A stretch of 64,000 bases of DNA from Frigoribacterium sp. PhB160 (GTDB taxonomy: Bacteria > Actinomycetota > Actinomycetes > Actinomycetales > Microbacteriaceae): positions 659,564 through 723,563 of the forward strand of contig NZ_RKIE01000001.1 in NCBI RefSeq assembly GCF_003751785.1, read 5' to 3'. Positions 36,906-45,582 of this stretch are shown piece by piece; the stretch's first letter is position 1, and every line of letters begins with the position of its first letter. The translations under genes and the position numbers were made by a program. The notes beneath the pieces were generated by a model. That model ran no database searches. It had not been told where the DNA came from and saw nothing but the letters and a program-made list of their open reading frames with translations.

Positions 36906-38159
36906 TCAGGGAGCGACGAACAGCCAGAGGAACGTCACGGCCACCGGCTGCAGCGCCGCGCCGCCGATGAGCATCCCGCGGCGCAGCCAGGCCCGCTCGC
37001 TGATCGCGGGAGTGCCCAGCACGGGGCTGAGCGGCATGAGCAGGCGGAACAGGCTCTGCTGCGGGAGGAACACCGCCACGAGGTAGAGCGCGAAGCTCAC
37101 GGTGAACCCGACGACCTCGTGCCCCAGCCGGAGGGTCGAGCGCCGCGTGAAGAAGACGGCACCCGCGCCGATGATCGCCAGCACGAGGACGATGCCGCCG
37201 ACGCCGAGCCAGCGCCCCGCGAGCAGGAACCAGGGCGTCAGCGGGACGAACCCGGGCCGCCCGATGTAGTCGACCCACCACGCCATCTCGGTCTGCAGGT
37301 AGGCGTCGGCCTGCCCGGTGACGACGTGCGCGACCACCGGCCAGGCCAGGCCGGCGGCGGCGATCCCGAGCCCGGCGACCACGATGCGAAGCAGCGACGC
37401 GCGGTCGAGGCCGGCCCGGTCGGTCCGCCAGCGCACGACGAGGTGCACGGCGAGGGCGAGCGCGAGGGCGAGGGCGCCCGGCCGGGTGAAGGCCGCGACG
37501 ACGCCGAGCAGCAGCACGACCTGGTAGTTGCGACGCTGCATGGCGAGCACGCCGCCGAAGAGCAGCAGCACCGAGAGGCTCTCGGCGTAGCCCACGCTCA
37601 TGACGAACGACATCGGGCCGAAGCAGAAGAGCAGCACGGCCCAGAGAGCGCCGCGGTGCCCGACCCGGGTCTCGAGCAGGCGGTACAGCACGATCGCCGC
37701 GCCCGCCCCGAACCCGGTCGCGAGCAGCACCGAGGCCACGGTGAAGTCCGTCCCGGTGCCGACCATGAGCAGGTGGCTGAGCGTCGGGAAGACGGGCAGG
37801 AAGGCCCATTCGTTCGGCAGCACGAAGCCCGCGGCGTCCGTCGGCAGCACGCTCGGGTACCCGTGCAGCGCGATGGTCCGGTAGCGGTCGGCGTCCCACG
37901 AGGCGGTGAAGTGGAGGAAGGAGCGGTCGCTGCCCGGCGTGATGAACGTCGCCCCCGCGGCCGACGCGACCTCGTAGACGACGAAGAGCACGGTGGTCGA
38001 GAAGGCCCGCGAGACGAGGTAGATCGTCAGGAGGGTGGTCCAGCGGCCCGACAGGCGGCCGGCGAGGTCGAGGCCCCGCGCGGGGCGGCGGCGACCGGCC
38101 AGGCGTGAGCGCGGGTCGACGACGGGGGCGGAGGAGGCGCCGCCCGCCTCGCCGCTCAT
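36906..38159 (-). CDS. PIG-V-like membrane mannosyltransferase
   Basis: Predicted GT-C glycosyltransferase using a lipid-linked sugar on the outer face of the membrane, 417 residues. About 9-11 helices are visible. The first extracytoplasmic loop has SWDADRYRTIALHGYP (about residues 87-102), the motif type of the PIG-V/GPI mannosyltransferase 2 family, with the acidic pair that binds the donor. Bacteria have no GPI anchors, so it probably mannosylates a cell-wall glycan, lipoglycan or protein. A -10-like TAGCGT lies about 28 bp upstream. Confidence 0.78.
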   Translation of the reverse strand: MSGEAGGASSAPVVDPRSRLAGRRRPARGLDLAGRLSGRWTTLLTIYLVSRAFSTTVLFVVYEVASAAGATFITPGSDRSFLHFTASWDADRYRTIALHGYPSVLPTDAAGFVLPNEWAFLPVFPTLSHLLMVGTGTDFTVASVLLATGFGAGAAIVLYRLLETRVGHRGALWAVLLFCFGPMSFVMSVGYAESLSVLLLFGGVLAMQRRNYQVVLLLGVVAAFTRPGALALALALAVHLVVRWRTDRAGLDRASLLRIVVAGLGIAAAGLAWPVVAHVVTGQADAYLQTEMAWWVDYIGRPGFVPLTPWFLLAGRWLGVGGIVLVLAIIGAGAVFFTRRSTLRLGHEVVGFTVSFALYLVAVFLPQQSLFRLLMPLSPVLGTPAISERAWLRRGMLIGGAALQPVAVTFLWLFVAP

Positions 38160-38277
38160 GCTCGCCTCGTCGTGGTCATCTCGACGACGCTACCGTGCCC
38201 GTCCTGCGAGGGCACGAGGGAGACGGGCACGGGCGAGTCGGGCCCGGCCCGGGTCGTCACGGAGGCGCCGGACACGG

Positions 38278-38283
38278 CACGAT
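38278..38283 (+). promoter_or_regulatory. -10 element, leaderless start
   Basis: CACGAT, 6 nt before the ATG at 38290. Confidence 0.5.
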
Positions 38284-38289
38284 GGGACG

Positions 38290-39390
38290 ATGCCCCTGCC
38301 TTCGCTCGCCGCCCTCGGCATCGACCCGGCCACGGCCGACGTCTACGAGGTCGTCCTCCAGCACGGCGACACCGTCGACGTCGCCACCATCGCCTCGTCG
38401 CGCGGCGTCGACGAGGCCGTCGTCGTGACGTCGCTCGAGCAGCTGCGCAACCTCGGCCTCGTGCACCGCACGGCGGACGGCGGGGCCGACCACGCCCCGG
38501 GCTACGGCGCCGTCGACCCCCGCGTCGCCGTCTCGGCCCTCGTGGCCGCCCGAGACGAGCAGCTCGCCGACGCCCGCGGCGCCGTCGCCGGCCTGGGCTC
38601 GCTCTTCGACGACGGCCGCCGCGACGCCGACCCCTCGGGCTCGACGACCGTCCTCACCGGCCACGCCGCCGTCGGCGACTGGTACTCGCGCCTGCAGCAC
38701 CGGGCCCGGCACGAGTTCCTCGCGTTCGACCGTCCGCCCTACGTCGTGGCGACGAACGAGTCGGTCGAGCGCGGCGCCCTCGGCCGCGGCGTGCACTGGC
38801 GGGCCATCTACACGGTCGCGAGCTTCACGACGGTCGGCAGCCTGCAGGACATCCACCGCCTCGGCGCCCACGGCGAGGAGGCGCGGGTCACCCACGACCT
38901 CCCGGTCAAGCTCGCGGTCGTCGACCGGGCCGTGGCCCTCGTGTCGGTGGGGCCCCTCGACGACCCCACCGCGCCTCCCGAGGCCCTCGTCACGGAGTCG
39001 CCGGCGCTCATCGCCGCGCTCTGCGACCTCTTCGAGTCGCGCTGGCGGACGGCCCTGCCGGTGCCGGTGCTGGCCGACCCGGCCGACGGCGCCCCCGTCG
39101 ACTGGGCGACGGTCGCGGCCCAGCTCGCCGCGGCCACCGAGGCCGACAGCGGGCCGGGGGCCCTCGGCAGCGGCTCCGGAGGCGCGCCCGCATCGACGAG
39201 ACCGCCGTCGGTCGACGAACGCGACCTCCTCGCCCTCGTGGCGGCGGGCGCGACCGACGACGTCATCGCCCGCCAGCTCGGCGTCTCGCCGCGCACCCTG
39301 CGCCGACGGCTGCACGACCTCTTCGACGAGCTCGGCGCGAGCAACCGGTTCCACGCGGGGGTGGAGGCGGCGCGACGCGGCTGGGTCTGA
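38290..39390 (+). CDS. TrmB-like / LuxR-type transcriptional regulator
   Basis: 366-residue predicted DNA-binding regulator. Residues about 1-70 resemble a TrmB-type winged helix (TADVYEVVLQHGDTVDVATI then VTSLEQLRNLGLVHRT). The middle part (about 110-255) resembles the PLD-like sensor seen in such regulators. The C-terminus (about 310-366) is a LuxR-type helix-turn-helix: LLALVAAGATDDVIARQLGV followed by SPRTLRRRLHDLFDELGASN. Proteins with this TrmB plus LuxR layout occur widely in actinobacteria; targets unknown. It could regulate the subtilase gene downstream, but there is no direct sign of this. Confidence 0.82.
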   Translation: MPLPSLAALGIDPATADVYEVVLQHGDTVDVATIASSRGVDEAVVVTSLEQLRNLGLVHRTADGGADHAPGYGAVDPRVAVSALVAARDEQLADARGAVAGLGSLFDDGRRDADPSGSTTVLTGHAAVGDWYSRLQHRARHEFLAFDRPPYVVATNESVERGALGRGVHWRAIYTVASFTTVGSLQDIHRLGAHGEEARVTHDLPVKLAVVDRAVALVSVGPLDDPTAPPEALVTESPALIAALCDLFESRWRTALPVPVLADPADGAPVDWATVAAQLAAATEADSGPGALGSGSGGAPASTRPPSVDERDLLALVAAGATDDVIARQLGVSPRTLRRRLHDLFDELGASNRFHAGVEAARRGWV

Positions 39391-39393
39391 GGC

Positions 39394-39418
39394 GAGGCGG
39401 GGAGCTGGCCCGCGCCTC
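39394..39418 (+). terminator. Imperfect hairpin after the regulator gene
   Basis: GAGGCGGG / CCCGCGCCTC with a two-base bulge and a 7-nt loop, directly after the stop codon; the right arm contains GCGCCTCC. Confidence 0.45.
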
Positions 39419-39562
39419 CTCGTCACGAGCGTGTAAACACTGTGGCCGGAAGCGGTCAGTGTCCTGAGACGGCCACTGCCCCCCGTAGAGGGGCGGCGGA
39501 TTCTCAGGTAACTCTTATGGGGCGACCGTCACAGGGGGTGACGGCGCGATGGAAGGCAGTCC

Positions 39563-42500
39563 GTGATCACATCTCCCGGCCGACGACGGCCGTTGCTCCC
39601 CGCCCTGCTCATCGGAGGCCTCGTGGCCGCCGGGGCGATGGCAGCCCCGACCGCGGCCTTCGCCGTGGACGGTCCTGCCGTGCTGAGCGACCCGACCTTC
39701 AGCGCCGGCGCGTACATCGTCACGCTGCGCGAGCCCTCGGCGGCGGCGTACCAGGGCGGCACGCCCGGCCTCGCACGCACGGCGGCTCCCGAGGGCACGA
39801 AGCTCGACGCGCGCTCCGCCGCCGTCGAGACCTACAGCGACCACCTCGTCGCGACGCAGACCGAGGTCGCCGACAGCGTCGACGCCGACGTCATGTCGCA
39901 CCTCTCGGTCACGACCAACGCCTTCTCGGCGGAGCTGACCGCGGCCCAGGCGAAGGAACTCGCGGCCGACCCGAAGGTCGCCGCCGTCAACGCGAACCAG
40001 ATGTACCACCTCACCGCCGTCCCCTCGACCGAGTTCCTCGGCCTCGAGAACGCGGACGGCTCGCCCGGCGTCTGGGACCAGATCCCCGGCGGCCGCGACC
40101 GCGCCGGAGAAGGCGTCGTCGTCGGCATCATCGACTCCGGCATCGCCGCGGGCAACGCGTCGTTCGCGGGCGACCCGCTCGGCGCCGCGCCCTCGACCAC
40201 GCAGCCGTACCTCGCGGGCGACGACGTCACCTTCACGAAGAGCGACGGCGGCACCTTCACCGGCGAGTGCGAGACCGGCGTGCAGTTCGACGCGAGCGAC
40301 TGCAACACGAAGCTCATCTCGGCGCGGTACTACGTCGACGGCTTCGGCGCGACCAAGATCGGCACCGAGGAGCAGGGCGAGTACCTCTCGCCCCGCGACG
40401 GCAACGGCCACGGCTCGCACACCGCGAGCACCGCGGCCGGCAACGCCGACGTCGAGGTCACCATCAACGACCGTGACTTCGGCACCATCTCGGGCGTGGC
40501 CCCGGCCGCCAAGATCGCGGCCTACAAGGTCTGCTGGGACGGCCCCGACCGCGGCTCCGCCGACGACGACGGCTGCGCCGGCATCGACCTCGTGAACGCC
40601 ATCGAGCAGGCGACCGTCGACGGCGTCGACGTCATCAACTACTCGATCGGCGGCGGCGCGGCCGACACGACGTACTCGTACACCGACCAGGCCTTCCTCG
40701 GCGCGGCCCAGGCCGGCGTCTTCGTCGCCGCCTCGGCCGGCAACTCGGGCCCCGGCGCCTCGACGCTCGACAACGCCTCGCCGTGGATCACCACGGTCGC
40801 GGCCAGCACGATCCCGAGCTACGACGCCACGGTGAGCATCGCGCCCGCCGACGGTCCCGCCGTGAACTACCTCGGCGGCTCGACCTCGCTGTCGGCCGAC
40901 CCCGAGGGCATCACCGCCCCGTTCGTCGAGGCCGTCCAGGTCAAGACGGCGGCCGCGGCCGCCGACCGCGCGGTCATCTGCGACGCCGGCACCCTCGACC
41001 CCGCCCTCGTCGAGGGCACCATCGTGCTCTGCGACCGCGGCATCACCGACCGCACGGCCAAGTCGGCCGAGGTCGAGCGCGCCGGCGGCGTCGGCATGGT
41101 GCTCGTCAACCCGGCCCCCTCGTCGGTCGACGTCGACGCGCACAGCGTGCCGACCGTCCACGTCGACGCCGGTGCCGGCAACGCGAACTACATCGCCCTG
41201 CACGCCGCGGCCCAGCCCGGCACCGCCGAGGTCACCCTCGTCGACGGCAACCCCACGGGGCTGCAGGAGCCCGCCACCCCGCAGGTCGCCGGCTTCTCGT
41301 CGCGCGGCCCGGTCGAGGCCGACGGCTCCAACGTGCTGAAGCCCGACATCTCGGCCCCCGGCGTGGCGATCCTCGCCGACGGTGCCAACGCGCAGGGCGA
41401 GCCCGGCACGTACGAGTTCCTCTCGGGCACCTCGATGTCGTCGCCGCACGTCGCCGGCCTGGCCGCGCTGTTCTTCGGCACGACGATGCACCCCGACTGG
41501 TCGCCCGCCAAGGTCAAGTCGGCCATGATGACGACCGCCTACGACACCGTCGACGCCGCAGGAGCGCCCGTCGAGGACGTCTTCGCCCAGGGCGCCGGCC
41601 ACGTCGACCCGACCGAGTTCTTCACGCCCGGCCTCGTCTACGAGAGCGGCTCGGCCGACTGGCAGGACTACATCGACTCGCTGAGCACGCCCGAGGGCCC
41701 CTCGAGCGACCTCAACCTGCCGTCGATCAGCATCGGCGCCCTCGCGGGCAGCGAGACGGTCACCCGCACGGTGACGGCGGACGCCGCCGGCACCTACACG
41801 GCGACCGCCCCGTCGATCGCCGGCGTCGACACGGTCGTCGCCCCGACGACGCTCACCCTCGCCGAGGGCGAGTCGGCGTCGTACACCGTCACCTTCACGA
41901 GCAACGACGACGTCGTGCTGAACGAGTTCTCGTCGGGCTACCTGACCTGGACCAGCAGCGACGACGCCGTCCGCAGCCCCGTGGCGGTCCGTCCCGTCCT
42001 GCTCGGCGCCGCGCCCGAGATCTCGGGCACGGGCGTCTCGGGCAGCGCCTCGGTCGACGTCACCGCCGGCGACGACCTGTCGCTGCCGCTGTCGACCCAG
42101 GGCCTCGCCCTCGGCACGTCGGCGACCAGCACGGGCGACGCCGAGGACGACGCCACGAACGTCTTCACGACGCCGCTGACCGTGCCGGAGGGCATCGCGC
42201 ACGCCCGCCTGGTGCTCGACTCGTCCGACGACGCCGCCGACCTCGACCTCATCCTCTACACGACGGACGCCGACGGCGCCGCCGACGAGGTCTACGGGGT
42301 CGCGGCCACGGGCGCCGCCGACGAGCAGCTCGACATCGAGGACATCGACGCGGGCACCTACCTCGTCGAGGTCGACTACTACTCGACCGACGGGCCCACC
42401 GAGTCGACGGTCACGTCGTACCTGGTGCCCGCCGCGGCGCAGACGGCCGACGCCGACCAGGCCTTCACGGTCGACCCGGCCCAGCTCGTCGCCGACCTCG

Positions 42501-42919
42501 GCGCCGTCACCCCGGTGACCGCCTCGTGGACGGGCCTGGAGTACGACCAGACCTACCTCGGTCGCATCCTCTACGGCGACACCGGCCAGGTCACCTACGT
42601 GACCGTCGCGGCGGGCCCCGCGCCCGTCGTGCCGGTCGACCCGACCGACCCGCCGACCGACCCGACCGTGCCGCCGACCGACCCGACCGACCCCGGCGCG
42701 CCGGGCGCGGGCGGCGGACCCGGCGCGGGCACGCAGCCCGGCTCCGGCCCGGCGGCCTCGGGCCCCCTGGCCTACACGGGCTCCGACCTGGCCTCGCCGG
42801 CCCTGATCGGCCTCGCCCTGCTGCTCGCCGGCGTCGCGGCCGCCGTGGTCGGTCGTCGTCGCCAGCTGCGGACCGCCGACCGCGCGAGCGTGTCGGAGTC
42901 CTCGGGCTCGACCGAGTAG
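39563..42919 (+). CDS. Secreted subtilisin-like serine protease with LAxTG anchor
   Basis: Extracellular S8 peptidase, 1118 residues, GTG start after GGAAGG. Order: signal peptide (about 1-35), I9 propeptide-like inhibitor (about 48-150), catalytic domain with D191 in GIIDSGIAAGN, H283 in NGHGSHTAS and S624 in SGTSMSSPHVAGL, a PA domain inserted between His and Ser (about 430-560), then beta-rich domains. The C-terminus has a Pro/Thr/Asp-rich wall-spanning stretch, LAYTG at 1069-1073, a hydrophobic helix and a basic tail. LAxTG is the motif used by class E sortases of high-GC actinobacteria, so the protease should be linked to peptidoglycan. No sortase gene is in the window. Confidence 0.93.
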   Translation: MITSPGRRRPLLPALLIGGLVAAGAMAAPTAAFAVDGPAVLSDPTFSAGAYIVTLREPSAAAYQGGTPGLARTAAPEGTKLDARSAAVETYSDHLVATQTEVADSVDADVMSHLSVTTNAFSAELTAAQAKELAADPKVAAVNANQMYHLTAVPSTEFLGLENADGSPGVWDQIPGGRDRAGEGVVVGIIDSGIAAGNASFAGDPLGAAPSTTQPYLAGDDVTFTKSDGGTFTGECETGVQFDASDCNTKLISARYYVDGFGATKIGTEEQGEYLSPRDGNGHGSHTASTAAGNADVEVTINDRDFGTISGVAPAAKIAAYKVCWDGPDRGSADDDGCAGIDLVNAIEQATVDGVDVINYSIGGGAADTTYSYTDQAFLGAAQAGVFVAASAGNSGPGASTLDNASPWITTVAASTIPSYDATVSIAPADGPAVNYLGGSTSLSADPEGITAPFVEAVQVKTAAAAADRAVICDAGTLDPALVEGTIVLCDRGITDRTAKSAEVERAGGVGMVLVNPAPSSVDVDAHSVPTVHVDAGAGNANYIALHAAAQPGTAEVTLVDGNPTGLQEPATPQVAGFSSRGPVEADGSNVLKPDISAPGVAILADGANAQGEPGTYEFLSGTSMSSPHVAGLAALFFGTTMHPDWSPAKVKSAMMTTAYDTVDAAGAPVEDVFAQGAGHVDPTEFFTPGLVYESGSADWQDYIDSLSTPEGPSSDLNLPSISIGALAGSETVTRTVTADAAGTYTATAPSIAGVDTVVAPTTLTLAEGESASYTVTFTSNDDVVLNEFSSGYLTWTSSDDAVRSPVAVRPVLLGAAPEISGTGVSGSASVDVTAGDDLSLPLSTQGLALGTSATSTGDAEDDATNVFTTPLTVPEGIAHARLVLDSSDDAADLDLILYTTDADGAADEVYGVAATGAADEQLDIEDIDAGTYLVEVDYYSTDGPTESTVTSYLVPAAAQTADADQAFTVDPAQLVADLGAVTPVTASWTGLEYDQTYLGRILYGDTGQVTYVTVAAGPAPVVPVDPTDPPTDPTVPPTDPTDPGAPGAGGGPGAGTQPGSGPAASGPLAYTGSDLASPALIGLALLLAGVAAAVVGRRRQLRTADRASVSESSGSTE

Positions 42920-42936
42920 CCGCGCACCACCGGACC

Positions 42937-42980
42937 GGAGGCGGTCCGCACCACCCCGAGGGGAGGTGCGGGCCGCCTCC
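42937..42980 (+). terminator. Terminator of the subtilase gene
   Basis: GGAGGCGGTCCGCACC (42937-42952) pairs with GGTGCGGGCCGCCTCC (42965-42980), 15 of 16 positions, 12-nt loop. Confidence 0.75.
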
Positions 42981-43053
42981 GTCGTCGCGCCGGGCGCCGT
43001 GCCGGTCGCCGTCCGCGGTGCGCAGCGTGCACCTGCCGGAAACATCGAGGGAC

Positions 43054-43059
43054 TAGGTT
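43054..43059 (+). promoter_or_regulatory. -10 element, leaderless start
   Basis: TAGGTT, 8 nt before the GTG at 43068. Confidence 0.5.
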
Positions 43060-43067
43060 CGTCACTC

Positions 43068-43769
43068 GTGGACGACAAGAGCGGCAACACCATGCGCGTG
43101 GTGAGCTACAACCTGCGCGAGCACACGGCCAAGGGCGAGATCCAGGCGCTGGCGGAGGACAACGCGGTCGACGTGCTGTGCCTCCAGGAGGCCGACACGA
43201 ACGACATCCCCGAGTCGTTCGGCGAGTACACCCTCGCGGCCTCGACCCGCAACAACCGGCTCGGCCTCGCGGCGTACTACCGTGCCGAGCGCTTCGAGCT
43301 GCTCGGCACCCAGGTGTACGCGCTCAAGAAGTCGATGCACGACCGGGTCATGTCGCCGGCGCACGAGCGCCTGCTGGCGATGCACCTGCACGACCGCGTC
43401 TCGGGGCAGGACGTCCTGATCGGCTCGTTCCACGCCGCTCCGCTGACGGCGAGCAACGCCCTCCGCAAGAAGCAGGTCGAGTCAGCCCACGGCCTGATGC
43501 GCGCCCTGGCGCCGGGCGTGCCGATGCTCATGGTGGGCGACTTCAACTACCCCTGGTTCCACCTCGGGCTCAAGAAGCGCATCGAGCGCGACGGCTTCAC
43601 CCTGACCCGCAGCAGCACGCCGACCTACCTCGGCTACAAGTACGTCAAGGGCCACTTCGACTTCGCGACGAGCTACGACCTCGTCATCGAGGACGTCGTC
43701 ACCCTGCCCGCCGGGGTCAGCGACCACCGGCCGATCCTCGTGCGCGCCCAGGGACTCGCCACGGCGTAG
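43068..43769 (+). CDS. Endonuclease/exonuclease/phosphatase family protein
   Basis: Predicted metal-dependent phosphoesterase of the DNase I/exonuclease III fold, 233 residues from the GTG at 43068; an ATG at 43092 is an alternative. Family pattern: VSYNLREHTAKGEI, then 'VDVLCLQEAD' with the metal-binding Glu, 'LLAMHLHD', 'IGSFHAAPLTASNALRKKQV', LMVGDFNYPWF with the Asp-x-Asn pair, and a final SDHRPILV with the catalytic Asp-His. No signal peptide, so cytoplasmic. Whether it acts on DNA, lipid or inositol phosphate cannot be said. Followed by a strong shared-stem terminator. Confidence 0.87.
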   Translation: MDDKSGNTMRVVSYNLREHTAKGEIQALAEDNAVDVLCLQEADTNDIPESFGEYTLAASTRNNRLGLAAYYRAERFELLGTQVYALKKSMHDRVMSPAHERLLAMHLHDRVSGQDVLIGSFHAAPLTASNALRKKQVESAHGLMRALAPGVPMLMVGDFNYPWFHLGLKKRIERDGFTLTRSSTPTYLGYKYVKGHFDFATSYDLVIEDVVTLPAGVSDHRPILVRAQGLATA

Positions 43770-43807
43770 CGGCGCTCGCGCCTCGGCTCCGCCACCGGAC
43801 GCGCGAA

Positions 43808-43852
43808 CGGCACCGCGCCTCCTGATCTCGTCGATCGGGAGGCGCGGTGCCG
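43808..43852. terminator. Bidirectional terminator with GGAGGCGC stem
   Basis: Perfect 15-bp stem CGGCACCGCGCCTCC / GGAGGCGCGGTGCCG with a loop that itself contains GATC...GATC. The 14-mer stem is identical to the terminator at 16178-16209. Lies between convergent genes. Confidence 0.88.
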
Positions 43853-43867
43853 TTCGTCGTCCGCGGC

Positions 43868-44149
43868 CTACGCGGCCAGGGCGAGCGCCGTGGTGCCCAC
43901 GGCGTAGGCCTGCACGATGGTGCGGCTCGGCTCGCGGCGCCAGCTGCGGCCGGGGATGACCCAGCCCTCGGCGCCCTCGACCGTGACGGGCGAGCCGACG
44001 CGGACCGCGTCGGTGACGACGTCGGCCCAGGCGCGGACGGCGTACTCGGCGCCGCGGGCGTCGACGACGACGAACTCGACGAGGCGTGCGGTGGTCAGGA
44101 CGGGCTCGGTCGTGACCGTGCCGGTGATGCTGATGATGTTGTCGTTCAT
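43868..44149 (-). CDS. SSB-like OB-fold mini-protein
   Basis: 93 residues with the ATG at 44149 and GGAAG upstream. The first residues MNDNIISITGTVTTEPVL and the following FVVVDARGAEYAVRAWADV resemble strands 1-3 of single-stranded DNA-binding proteins, with the remainder completing a short OB fold. The acidic C-terminal protein-interaction tip and the Gly-rich linker of true SSB are absent. It could bind ssDNA in a specialised role such as competence or phage relic, or be an unrelated OB-fold protein. Not part of the rpsF/ssb/rpsR operon. Alone between a terminator and a 384-bp gap. Confidence 0.6.
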   Translation of the reverse strand: MNDNIISITGTVTTEPVLTTARLVEFVVVDARGAEYAVRAWADVVTDAVRVGSPVTVEGAEGWVIPGRSWRREPSRTIVQAYAVGTTALALAA

Positions 44150-44408
44150 GGTTCTGTCTTCCGGTGATGTGCTCTGTGGCACGCAGCGCGAGGCTGCGTG
44201 GACCGCCGTGGTGGGGCGGGGTGAGTCGGACGGGTTCGTCCTCGAGGTGCGGCGCGTGGTCGCGGGCCTCGGTCGGGCCTGGTGCACGGAGACCGGTGAG
44301 TAGGCGAGCCGCTGGGCTCGAGCCGGGTGTCCGTCAGGCTGTTCGGCCTGGCCCCGTGTCGTCGAGTCTGCGGTGTGGACAGCAGCTGTCGGAGCGTGGG
44401 CCGGGTCG

Positions 44409-44432
44409 GGAACGATCAGAGAGGATCGTTCC
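44409..44432. promoter_or_regulatory. Inverted repeat in the gap between SSB-like and aldo/keto reductase genes
   Basis: GGAACGATC / GATCGTTCC, perfect 9-bp arms with a 6-bp spacer; GATAAC at 44447 could be a -10 element for the rightward gene. The rest of the gap 44150-44533 shows nothing recognisable. May be an operator or a hairpin in a leader. Confidence 0.45.
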
Positions 44433-44533
44433 GAGCGACCTGCAACGATAACACGGCCCGCCGGGATGCGCCAGGGCGAGTCCCGACGTCGATCCTGGGA
44501 CCGATGTCGGGGGCACGTGGTTGCCTGGAGCGC

Positions 44534-45373
44534 ATGACCAGCATCCCCACCATCACCCTGAACAACGGCGTCGAGATCCCCCAGCTCGGCTTCGGCGTCT
44601 ACCAGATCGACCCGGCCGAGACGAAGGACGCGACGCTCACCGCCTTCGAGGTCGGCTACCGCCACATCGACACGGCCCAGATGTACGGCAACGAGGCGGG
44701 CGTCGGCGAGGCGATCCGCGAGTCGGGCCTCGACCGCTCCGACGTCTTCGTCACCTCGAAGCTCAACAACGGCTTCCACCGCCGCGACGCCGCACTCAAG
44801 GCCTTCGACGGCACCCTCGAGGCGCTCGGCACCGACCACGTCGACCTCTTCCTCATCCACTGGCCGCTGCCGACGACGGACGTCGACTACCTCGAGACCT
44901 GGAAGGCGCTGGAGGAGATCCACGCGAGCGGCCGCGCCCGGGCGATCGGCGTGTCGAACTTCCAGCAGGCGCATCTGCAGCGCCTGCTCGACGAGGCCGA
45001 CGTCGTGCCCGCCGTGAACCAGATCGAGGTCCACCCCTACCTCACCAACGACTCGGTGCGCCTCTTCGGCGTCGAGCACGGCATCCACACCGAGGCCTGG
45101 TCGCCCATCGCCCAGGGCAAGGTGCTCGACGACCCGACGCTCGTCGAGATCGCCGAGCGGGTCGGCAAGTCCACCGCCCAGGTCACGCTGCGCTGGCACG
45201 TCCAGCGGGGCGACATCGTCTTCCCCAAGTCCGTCACGCGCTCGCGCGTGGAGGAGAACGCCGCGCTGTTCGACTTCGAGCTGAGCGACGCCGACATCGC
45301 GGCCATCACCGACCTCGACAAGGGCGAGCGCACGGGGCCCGACCCCGACACGTTCGACTACATCCCCAGCTAG
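44534..45373 (+). CDS. Aldo/keto reductase (2,5-diketo-D-gluconate reductase type)
   Basis: NADPH-dependent reductase, 279 residues, of the AKR5/DkgA-like group. Catalytic tetrad: D46 and Y51 in DTAQMYGNEAGVG, K76 in VTSKLNN, H109 in LIHWPLP. 'IGVSNFQQAHLQRLLDEADV', NQIEVHPYL and the NADPH-binding VFPKSVTRSRVEEN segment are all present. The ATG at 44534 follows GGAG by a few bases; the longer upstream open frame crosses the inverted repeat and is not protein-like. Substrate may be a sugar or a keto acid. A hairpin at 45388 closes the unit. Confidence 0.93.
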   Translation: MTSIPTITLNNGVEIPQLGFGVYQIDPAETKDATLTAFEVGYRHIDTAQMYGNEAGVGEAIRESGLDRSDVFVTSKLNNGFHRRDAALKAFDGTLEALGTDHVDLFLIHWPLPTTDVDYLETWKALEEIHASGRARAIGVSNFQQAHLQRLLDEADVVPAVNQIEVHPYLTNDSVRLFGVEHGIHTEAWSPIAQGKVLDDPTLVEIAERVGKSTAQVTLRWHVQRGDIVFPKSVTRSRVEENAALFDFELSDADIAAITDLDKGERTGPDPDTFDYIPS

Positions 45374-45387
45374 GCCTGGTGGTGCGC

Positions 45388-45418
45388 GAGGCCCGTCGAC
45401 CGGTGGTCGGCGGGCCTC
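45388..45418 (+). terminator. Terminator after the aldo/keto reductase
   Basis: GAGGCCCGTCGAC / GTCGGCGGGCCTC, 13 bp with one G-T pair and a 5-nt loop. Confidence 0.65.
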
Positions 45419-45582
45419 CCGCCGTCGCGGGCGCGGTCACCGACGGACAGGCGGGCCTCCCGCCGCGTCCCGACGCGTCGACCGGGCGCGGCGCCCGGGG
45501 TGCTCCCGGGCGGCGAGGGTACGCTCGTCGTCTTGCAGTGGGCGCACGTGGCGCCCGGTCGACGCAGGGAGCGAGTGGTCAG

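Noticed and set aside
39463-39508. CCTGAG and CTCAGG pair upstream of the subtilase
   Set aside because: The orientation is reversed (everted) and the spacing is 40 bp, so it does not fit the 86-bp element.
39515-43093. Minus-strand open frame of 1192 codons opposite the subtilase gene
   Set aside because: It mirrors a strongly coding plus-strand gene; the sequence is Arg/Gly/Asp-rich without domains, as expected of antisense frames in GC-rich DNA.
44150-44533. Open frame on the plus strand running through the gap into the aldo/keto reductase
   Set aside because: No ribosome site or family similarity before the ATG at 44534; it crosses a palindrome and an AT-rich promoter-like patch.
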